From Haematococcus lacustris (Eukaryota; Chlorophyta; Chlorophyceae; Chlamydomonadales; Haematococcaceae): a DNA stretch of 64,000 nt. A program made the translations under genes and the position numbers. Location: the NCBI GenBank assembly GCA_030144725.1, contig JASKMD010000004.1, forward strand, positions 3,342,828-3,406,827, read 5' to 3'. This document shows, in pieces, positions 56,401 through 64,000 of this stretch (position 1 is its first letter; every line of letters starts with the position of its first letter). The notes under the pieces were generated by a model. It was not told the origin of the DNA. It saw nothing but the letters and a program-made list of their open reading frames with translations, and searched no databases.

Positions 56401-58738
56401 AGACCATGTTGGCCATGCTGAGCCCAATACTTTCCCTACCCTCACCTGCTGCAGCAGTGCCTGCTCCTGCACCACCCCAGCATGAGCCGCCGCCATGAGC
56501 TCTTGGGCCTGGGCTTGTAGCGCTGCTGCCCCAGCCGCAGCTGCCAGGCTTAAGTCCCTCAGCCCTAAGCTCAGTTCCACCTGCTCATGTGCCTACAAGA
56601 GGGCAGGGGGGCAGGCAAGGGGGACATTGGTGGGCAGGCGGGGGCAGCGGGGGTCAGCTGAGCATGGGGTGTAAGGAGTGAGGGTGGTCACACCTGGGCG
56701 GCCTGGAGGAGTGAGATTATGTGAGCAAGGGCGTCAACATCGCTCAGGGCGACCAGCTCTTGGGCTCGCAACTCTGCGCAGCACACACACCAGACATGCA
56801 TACTCCTGACAATGTGATCCGAGTAACGCGGGCACAGCTGTGCTTGGGTGATTCCGCATGTTGGCAAATGCCTCGTGTCAATGCTGCAGTGGTAGGAGGG
56901 AGGGGGAGACAGGTAAGCATGCACGCGACAGACGATTGCACCACTGCCAGGGTGTAAAATGGTAAACAGGTAAAGGTGAAGAAGAAGAAAGAAAAGAAGA
57001 ACAAGACTGGCCAGGCGAGGGCACAGCATCTGCCATGCACCTGGGCCCCACTCGCAACCTCACCCCTTGGCCTCACCCCCTCTTATTCCCTCCGCCACCA
57101 ACTCACCGCCTCACCCCTCACCCTCACCTTCCCTGTAGGACCCCCTGCCCCTGCTCCCCTCACCCCTCACCCCTCACCCCTCACCCCTCACCCCTCACCT
57201 GCTACTAGCTCCCATTGAGCCTCCAGCTGCTGCTCCACTGCCTCGGCCCGCGCCAAGTCCGCGTCGCCTCGGGCATCAGAGCGCGCCAGGGCCAGGCCGT
57301 CCAGCCGCTCCTGCAGCCAGCAGCCAGCACCCTCAGTCACGGCCCACAGGCAGTGAAGGCTGACTGGCGTGAGGGGGGGGCCCCACCACCAGAAGCAGTA
57401 GGAAAAAAAAGATAGAAAGAAAACACCGAGGAGCGGTACCTGCCAAGCATTCGGCTTCAAGAAGCTGCGAGACCGAGCACCCAAGGCCCAAGCCCAGCAG
57501 CCTGTAGCACAGTAGCATGTGTGCCCTAGGCAATTCTTAAGCTGTTGCTTACATCAGAGCATGTGTTTCATGCCAATATCTATCGCCCCACCCTTGTTAG
57601 GGGGTGGGGGTATGAAATAAGGTATTGGTGCCGGCTGTTACACCGTGCAGCACTGGCAATGTGGGAAGACCACGGACTGTGACCCATGGTACCGACAGTT
57701 CGGATTACAGATAACGCATCTCCTAGTAGCAGGGGAACTATGCGCTGAACCATGCTGGGGGTGCCAGGGCGGGTGCTGATGCAGGTGTTTAGGTACTCAT
57801 GCCATGATGGAGCAACTTATTGCTTGTTGTTGTGCCCTCACCCTGCCTAACTCAGGCTGACAAGGCTCATGCTGCCATGTCCTTGGCAGTCTCAAAAAGG
57901 GTGCAGAGCAGGGGCATTACTGAGGCCTAGGCTGGGCCCCCATACCTCTTACCTCTTCTTCAGCCCTGCACCTTCAGCCCTGGTCTGTGTCTGCTCCTTG
58001 GAGTTCACCAGTGAACATCAGGTCTCATCCCACCCGACAGCCCAGGCAGCATGTCCCACCCTCCTTCTCCACTACTACCCCAAGCCCTCTGCACTCTCCT
58101 TTCCTTGTCGCTGCCCCAATTACCTGAGCAGCTCTGGCGGCCTGGTGCTGTGCCTGTGCTGCAGCGACTGCCCTGGCATACAGCTTCCTGGCACCTTCCT
58201 CCTGCGCTTGCAGCTGCTGCATCGCGGCGTGGCTGGCGGCCCTGACAGCTGCTGCCGCTGGGCCCGTGTCCAGCGCAAGGCCTGCCAGCACCTGTCGCGC
58301 CACGCTGCTGGTGGCCCCAACTTGCGCTGCGGGGGGCTGCGGAGCTGGCTGAGAAGACTCGCCCCCGCAATCTGCTGGGCGGCTGCATTCGTGGCGCGCC
58401 CGCTGCTGCGCTTGTTCTACCTCCGGCGGCAGTGAGGTGACATGCTGCGGGCTGTGTACCGCCGCAGGCGACACAAGCGGCGGCGCACCTAGCGGCTCCG
58501 GGGGTGGGGGCGCTGGCTCGCGGTGGAGTGTCGGCGGGGCGCGAGGAAGCTCAATTATAATGCTCGGCAAGGGGAGTTCAGGACCCAGTTCCCAGTCCCC
58601 TGTCTGCCCAGCCGCTGGTCGAGGGGTGACGACAAGTGGCTTGGATGCGCAATAAAGGGGGACACCTGCAACCAAGGCACGGGCTACCTCAACCAGCTGC
58701 ACCTGGCACGCACGCAACCCTAGCCGGGGAGCGCCCAC
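53471..58738 (-). CDS. Coiled-coil protein of unknown function
   Basis: Ten exons join in phase: 58,738-58,124, 57,310-57,199, 56,773-56,694, 56,592-56,446, 55,743-55,637, 55,028-54,954, 54,683-54,623, 54,529-54,317, 53,869-53,780 and 53,551-53,471 (1,581 nt, 526 residues). Donors are mostly G|GTGAGG or G|GTGAGT. The first 110 residues are Pro-rich (REPAPPPPEPLGAPPLVSP); the rest is predicted helical and Ala/Gln/Leu/Glu-rich: ALARSDARGDADLARAEAVE, LQAQAQELMAAAHAGVVQEQ, RYQQLWRSDLVLAHQASLL, EARQQLQDLQWMQDMALAAD, AVARKLATLSPGAYESV, VIQRLHGAQRQALQLLDSLG and a final ALAELQSARASLIECE. I do not recognise the family; a microtubule-associated (augmin-like) or organelle scaffold protein would fit the architecture. 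An extra exon near 57,440-57,490 is possible. Confidence 0.7.
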
Positions 58739-60078
58739 CCGCGAGGAGCGTGGCGCACAGGCCTACAAGCAAGCGAAAGCGTAGCATCTGCGGGTGCTTC
58801 GGATGCGGTGCGATGCTCGTGGAGTGAACAGACAAGTCGACGAGCTGACGTCACAAAACTCCGTAGTCGGCAATGGAGTGGGCTGACGTCGGGCTGCCGC
58901 ACTGCCAGGTAGGTAGCGATGCCGAGGTCTTTGTTTGCAGAACTTTGGTAGCCAAAGCTGTGAGTGCTGCGCTCTTAATTCCACCGTGATGCCAGTGCTC
59001 GCTTGCGTCCGAGCTTGCGCTTCACATCTCGCAAATTGTCATTGCATGGAGTATTTTGCACAAATGGCGGCAAGGGTGTATGTCAGCAAGAGATAAGGGT
59101 GAGTAGAGCTCAAAGCATGAAGCAGTCTGCTGTTACGATAAAAACAGCCTGTAGTCGAGTGCTCATCCGTCGGTAGGCTGTGAGGTTGCTGGCTGGGCCG
59201 CCTAGCTGCGTGGGGGACGTGGGCGCTGGCATCAGCGCACCATGTGCCACCACATCTGGCCCTGCACTTGAGTGTCAGGCTGCTGCCTCCAGCAGTGTTG
59301 CATCACGGATGACGACTTTATCACCGCGCCATTGCTAAAAACGCGCTTCAATCCCAGCGCTTTGCTGCCACCCACATAAGGGCGGTTGGGGATAGAGACG
59401 GCTCGCATTGAGGGGTTTGCTTTCAATCACCGCACGTGCACAAGATGACGCCATCTTCGAGTCAGTCATCCCATCAGGGAGCAGCCGGAGTATCCATTAC
59501 AATAGTTATAGCATACGTGGCTTTGATTTCATCCCATGCACCTTTGTTTGTGCACCTAGCATTCAAGTGCGTTGTAGAAAGCCCTGAGAGGGCGGCCAAG
59601 CAGCCTGACAGCTGACGACTTCAGCGGTCTCGGTCATTGTCATCACCATTGCTTCAGTTGCTCTGAATGATACAAGCAATGCTTGCATGGCCATGTCAGT
59701 GTGATAGTGGGCTGCAATGCATGGTCGTGACATTCTAGCAAACACCACCGAGCCAGCACCACAGCCATGCAGCCAGCATCTACGCCACTTCCCTTGCTCG
59801 AGGCTCACAGCAGCCAGAAGAAGCTGGGACGCTGCATGGGCTGGCGGCGAGGAGGCAGCAGGTGCACCCGCCCCGTCTGCAGACAAGAGGAAGATTTGCG
59901 CCTTAGGCCAACAGCCTCAGCAGGCCCCCTGGTGAGCACATCAGCAAGCCCTGGAGGGCACTAGCAGCCACCCCACATCAGCAGTTACAGCTCTTGAGCC
60001 AAGGCAAGCCACAGTTGCGTTGGCGTTGGCATCTGCTGTGCAGTGGTGCCCTGCTGTGGCCACATGCAACCTGGTCCC
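58739..60078. other. Intergenic, no supported feature
   Basis: Includes the presumed promoter of the coiled-coil gene and the 3' region of the gene ending at 60,079. Only short frames without motifs. Confidence 0.4.
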
Positions 60079-61441
60079 TCAGCCTCTCGCCTGCCAGCTT
60101 GCACTGGGCAACGCAGCCCACTGCCACTGGCATGCCTGCTGGTCAGGGGCCTGCACCATGCTATCAGTCAGCCACTGGCTGTGCTGCTCTGGGGCTGTAG
60201 CTGTGCTCTGGGGTTGTGGTTGCCAGGGGCTGTGGGTGGTGGGAGCAGGTGTAGGTGTAGGTGCCTGAAGGGCAGGTGCAGGGGCTGGAGCAGGGAGCTG
60301 AGGTGCAGGGGTACAGGTGCATGGACACAGGTTCATGCGCTGCTGGCTGAGTGCCTGGCCGCACCTTGGTCACATTGACGAGGTACATCAGCTCGCCCAC
60401 CAGGTTGTTCTGCCAGTGCAGGCGGCGCAGCGCCATGGTCTTGGAAAAGGCAGACACACGGCCCTCGGTGGCGCGGCGGGCCAGATGCGCGTCAAGCTTA
60501 GCCTCTGCGGCCATCAGGCAGCAAGGGTGAGGGACGGCAGCAGGGCCAGGTGTCAGGCCCCTGCTGCCACTCCCACTGGCACTTGCAGCCTCCTGCTGGC
60601 CATGCTGGCGCTGAAATGTTGCTGCCCAAGCCCTTGCATTGTAGGGAGAGCACACCCAGCTGTGTGTGGGCGACCTCATGGACCTGCTGCTACCCTACAT
60701 GTATTCATTGTGATCTGCAACGCAGCAATGAAACAGCACCCGATGGCTGGCCGGCTGGGGTGGGGCGGCCAAGGGACAGCATCTGTGTGGGCCAGCAGGG
60801 CGGCAGACAGGCAGCTGCCCTGCTTGGGCTGTACTGAGTACCTGGGCTGGCAGCAGGTACCACTCACGCCACAACACAAAGGCTTTGTGGGCCTCGTACA
60901 CCTTCATCATCACAGCCCGCCACATCACATGCAACAGGAAGCGCAGGGCAGGTGGCACCGCTTGGAAGCGGAACAGCACCACCAGGTACCAAAATGTAGA
61001 GAACAGGGTCCATCGGCACTCTGCATCTGCAGCACCCACCCAACAGACCCAACTGCTGACACCAGGGCATAAACTGCATCCCAGCATGCAGGCTCTGTGA
61101 TGAAGGGCCTCACAGTGTACATCAATGGAGTTGCGCTTGAACTTGTCTTCCCAGAACACGTAGTTTTCCTCTCTGCTGCGGTAGCGCATCCAGACTGGGA
61201 ACCATTCTGCTGAAGGCCGCAGCGTTGGTGTGCTGGAGATGCTGGGCGGAGCATAGCTGCGGGGTTGGGGCCGGACGTAGGCGGAGGGTGACTGCTCGTC
61301 GGAATGCTGACGGCGCAGCTCTTCCTCAGCCAGCGGGAGGGACACCGATGCTCGACACGGAGCTGCTAGCCTCGGCCTGTCAGGACGTCTGTAACAACCA
61401 GCTCCGGCGGCAATTTGCGGGCAAGCCAGCGCCATTTGCAT
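60079..61441 (-). CDS. Probable plastid-targeted membrane protein, family not recognised
   Basis: Exons 61,441-61,114, 61,026-60,868 and 60,504-60,365 join in phase (209 codons); a Pro/Gln-rich last exon 60,264-60,079 also fits in phase but is less certain. The start MQMALACPQIAAGAGCYRRP and following Arg/Ala/Ser-rich stretch look like a plastid transit peptide. The body reads EWFPVWMRYRSREENYVFWE, DKFKRNSIDVHYAECRWTLF, then STFWYLVVLFRFQAVPPALR with a membrane-like hydrophobic run, AVMMKVYEAHKAFVLW, and AFSKTMALRRLHWQNNLVGE with LMYLVNVTK. The dense aromatic and charged conservation-like pattern is unlike the low-complexity neighbours and suggests a conserved gene. I cannot name it. Confidence 0.6.
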
Positions 61442-61876
61442 CTAACCCCCCATCTACGGCGCATCACCGAGCTCGACACTTCGGCAAGCCATGTAAAGTA
61501 CGCCGGACCCCATGCGATCAAGAGCAGGAGTGCGGATGGGGACACTTCATTGTTGTGTTTTACTGGTACACTGGGTGCAGACGGATGGTATCAGAACATG
61601 TACAGCCTATGATCGCAGCTCCCCTGCCAGCCCCTGCCAGCGTCCATGCCACCATGCCTTCATCAAGGCCGCGGGTGCAAGAAGCTTCCTCATTAGCCCT
61701 GCGAGCAACGTGTGCCTTAGCAAACAACTCCCCTACAACTAGGGGCTGCATTATCTAGAATGTCCTGGCCGATGACGTCCGGGCCGGCCCCACCGCCTCC
61801 CCCAAGGGTGTTCTACTAAAACCTCTAGTTCACCCAGAGGCACTACATGAGGCCTCCGCACTGGCGCCTGACACCG
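61442..61876. other. Intergenic, no supported feature
   Basis: Lies between the start codon of the plastid-protein gene and the Fanzor fragment. No motif or repeat seen. Confidence 0.4.
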
Positions 61877-62206
61877 CTAACTCCAGGCTGACCGCAACAA
61901 GCGGTCCTCAACCTGACCTGCTAGGGGTCCCAGCCTGAAGGCCTGGTGGGCTTGCTGCGGTTCAGCCACCTCTCGCAGGGCTGGGGGCTGTTCACGGCTG
62001 GTGCGGAACTCGTTCACAGTCATCACTGTGCCTGGCAGCCTATCTGTTGGCTTGCTGCTGTTGGGCCCCACCTTGCGGCAGGCCCGCAGCACGGCATTGG
62101 CCCCCCACCCACCCCACGTGCCAATGCCAGCTTTGCCACAGAACACCACCAGCTGCTTGCATGTTCCCCACCGTCGCTGAGACACATCAGCTGCCTCCGC
62201 ATCCAG
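61877..62206 (-). pseudogene. Fanzor-like fragment Fz-C (central RuvC segment)
   Basis: After a splice acceptor TGCATGGCATGC-like region ending CAG at 62,207 the frame reads LDAEAADVSQRRWGTCKQLV, VFCGKAGIGTWGGWGANAVL, RACRKVGPN and PGTVMTVNEFRTSRE. The intron position and order match Fz-B (LEEDMAKVSMERHGRAKQL, GIGTGGGWGANAVL, VVLVDEHRTT). The frame then loses similarity and stops before any zinc ribbon or RuvC-III, so this is a truncated relic adjacent to Fz-B. Confidence 0.65.
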
Positions 62207-62435
62207 CTGCATGGCACACAAGAGACATGATGCCCATGACATCTTGGGAAGGACTGGGGCCATGGCACGTAGCAGGTCATGTGGGGGACGTTCATCAGCA
62301 CCTTGGCCCTCAACCTAGAGCCTTCATTGCAGTGGAACACTCAGTGTGGACCCCTACAACACGGAGTTTTGCCTGTGTGGAGCCCCCATGCTCATGGCAT
62401 GCACATGGCTTATACATGGCATACACATGATCATG

Positions 62436-62548
62436 GTCGCCTACCACCTACATTATTGCCTGACCCGTTGGGGCTATGATGTAGAGTTGGCATGACAAAC
62501 ATGCACTACGTGTAAGCTGATGACAGCTCAACAAAGGGGGGCCACACA
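62436..62548 (-). ncRNA. Candidate Fanzor guide-RNA scaffold / 3' flank (copy B)
   Basis: Starts at CCTACCACCTACAT and runs to the Fz-B stop codon; matches 6,744-6,864 closely, including GAGTTGGCATGACA and GTAAGCTGATGACAGCTCA. Similarity ends sharply at CCTACCACC, beyond which the two copies have unrelated flanks. By analogy with TnpB omega RNAs the RNA would run out of this block into the flank. Confidence 0.35.
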
Positions 62549-64000
62549 CTACTGTGCCACAGCAGGATGCTGCTGCTGCTGCTGCTGCTGCTGGGCGTTT
62601 GGTGGCTTGTCTCGCAGCCGCTTGTAGCCCAGGCCTGGGTACTCCTTGCCCTTGGCTGGCAGCTTCCCCTGCTCTGGCCACCAGCACAGCTCCAGTGGTC
62701 GCCACCTGCTCTCCCCAATGCGCTGCATGTTCAGCGCTGCGCTGCAGTCCCTGTCCAGCCACCTGCCTGGCTGTGGGGCTGGCTTGGCTTTGGCAGCCTT
62801 GGTGGGCTGGGTGGGCTCAGCTGCCGGCACAGCCTTGGTGCACTTGCTGCGCTTGGCTTGCAGGGGAGTGCTGGGCCCTGGCTCTGAGGCTGCTGCATGT
62901 GTGGCTGCCTGGCTGCTGCGTGGGGCCTGTGGGGGCTTGCGGGGGGGCACTACCGGGCACCACATCAGGCCCCGCACTGGCTGGTCACGCTGCTGGCTCC
63001 ATGCTGGGCGCACCAGGCGGGGTTCCACTGGCCTTGCTGTGGGCTTCCAGTCCGCAGGCCTGGTGGCCCTGCGCTTGTTCAGCTGCCTCTCACAGGGCTG
63101 CTGGCCATTCACTGCTGAGCTGACCTGGGTGGTGCGGTGCTCATCCACAAGCACTACCCTGCCCCTCAGCTGGTCTGTGCCCCTGGGCCTGCACACCACC
63201 TTGCAGCAGGCCTGTAGCACTGCGTTAGCACCCCACCCACCCCCAGTGCCAATGCCAGCTGCGCCAAAGACACCACCAGCTGCTTGGCACGCCCATGGCG
63301 CTCCATGGACACCTTCGCCATGTCCTCCTCCAGCTGCAGCCATGCCCACAAGGGGCACACATGGTGGCTGACATGGTGGCACCAGGTTAGGCATGGCACA
63401 GTCGACTACTCTTTTACTTCATGCCCACTTCATACCCACCCACCCACCAACCCTCACCTTCTTGAAGAACTTCTCCAGCGCACGGTCCTGGGTTTCGTAC
63501 AGCCGCAGCCGCTGCTGTGCCCACTTGGGGTCCTTGTACACCTCCCACACAGCGTCCCAAGTGGCCAGGGTGAAGGTGATGTGCTTCAGGTTGGCCACCA
63601 GGGAGATGCCAGCTGAGCTTGCTGCTGCCAGGTGCTGGAGGTGGGGCTTAATTGGAGCAAGCCACCGCTCAGTGGGACGGTGGGCATTGTTCAGGCCGCT
63701 GGCATGCTTGACCTGGCCCTTGGTCAGCTTCCACCGGGCCAGCTGGTCAGCTCCCAGCTGGCCAAACCTCACGTCCCTCACCCCTGAGGCTGCGCTGACC
63801 GCCTGGGTGACGCCAGGGTCGATACCCACCCCGATCTGCGTTGCTGGATCAAACACAAACTGTCGCGACTCGGCTAGGCCCTTGCCAATGCGGGGCAGTC
63901 CCAGCGCATGAGCCGCTACAGCTGCTGCACCTGGGGCTGCCGCTGAGCCGCTGGGCCACCAGGGAGATGCCTGCTGGGGTGGCTGCTGCCAGGTGGCTGC
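62549..64000 (-). CDS. Fanzor-like RNA-guided nuclease (TnpB family) Fz-B, 5' end outside window
   Basis: Two exons: from beyond 63,900 to 63,458, and 63,333-62,549; the intron has a GTGAGG donor. RuvC-I is RQFVFDPATQIGVGIDPGVT (Asp in GIDPG, near 63,820). Downstream are LEEDMAKVSMERHGRAKQLV, GIGTGGGWGANAVL and RVVLVDEHRTTQ (Glu near 63,140), matching the relocated catalytic glutamate reported for Fanzors. Then follow RGLMWCPVV, a basic linker and GRWLDRDCSAALNMQRIG (RuvC-III Asp, near 62,745), ending WRPLELCWWPEQGKLP and a Gln tract. Fanzors are nuclear RNA-guided DNA nucleases. Oddities: one T is missing near 63,270 (VV then FGAAG in another frame), and the first Cys pair expected after DEHRTTQ is SSAV here. 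The copy may be decayed or the frameshift may be a sequencing error. Confidence 0.78.

Overview
The window is nuclear DNA of a GC-rich green alga of the volvocine/Chlamydomonadales type. The evidence is intron-dense genes with GTGAGx donors, a complete LHCSR light-harvesting gene, a plastid-type phytyl-ester-synthase gene, a nucleoporin gene, very long G/C-rich microsatellites and many nested DNA transposons. A Haematococcus-like genome is a reasonable guess, but the species cannot be fixed from the sequence alone. One 500-N scaffold gap lies at 34,247-34,746. No bacterial-style operons, rRNA genes, CRISPR arrays or intact tRNA genes are visible.

Host genes. 155-4,360 (+) is the 3' end of a class III nucleotide cyclase gene with a long low-complexity tail. 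9,243-10,503 (+) and 15,680-19,721 (+) are two copies of an unrecognised low-complexity gene with the same intron position. 26,829-29,378 (-) is NUP54, head to head with a PES-type hydrolase/acyltransferase gene at 29,573-40,221 (+). 45,705-47,825 (-) is a complete eight-exon LHCSR gene. 53,471-58,738 (-) is a ten-exon coiled-coil protein gene. 60,079-61,441 (-) is a probable plastid membrane protein gene. Exon chains were built by hand from splice motifs and reading phase; the host-gene chains close in phase except where an entry says otherwise.

Mobile DNA fills most of the rest. One family of hAT-like elements has termini TCAGGxGTCCCCAAC, 7-bp target duplications and a two-part transposase (coiled-coil exon, intron made of GGGCT repeats, RNase-H-like exon). 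It is present as a nearly full-length copy (21,361-26,536), deletion derivatives (5,997-8,945; 41,472-44,442; 49,862-51,790), an end-only derivative (51,800-53,112) and a fragment (40,505-40,637 plus 44,966-45,030). That fragment is split by another hAT element (40,638-44,965) with a perfect 8-bp duplication, CCCACCCC. A separate hAT-like element lies at 11,401-13,335.

The most interesting content is a set of Fanzor-like (eukaryotic TnpB-type, RuvC) sequences on the minus strand. 62,549-64,000 carries RuvC-I, a DEHRTT motif and the DRDCSAALNM RuvC-III motif. 61,877-62,206 is a diverged fragment. 6,865-7,598 is an internally deleted copy with a lysine-rich first exon, inserted inside a hAT-like element. 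The two copies that keep the 3' end share about 110 bp of non-coding sequence downstream of the stop with an abrupt boundary, a candidate guide-RNA region.
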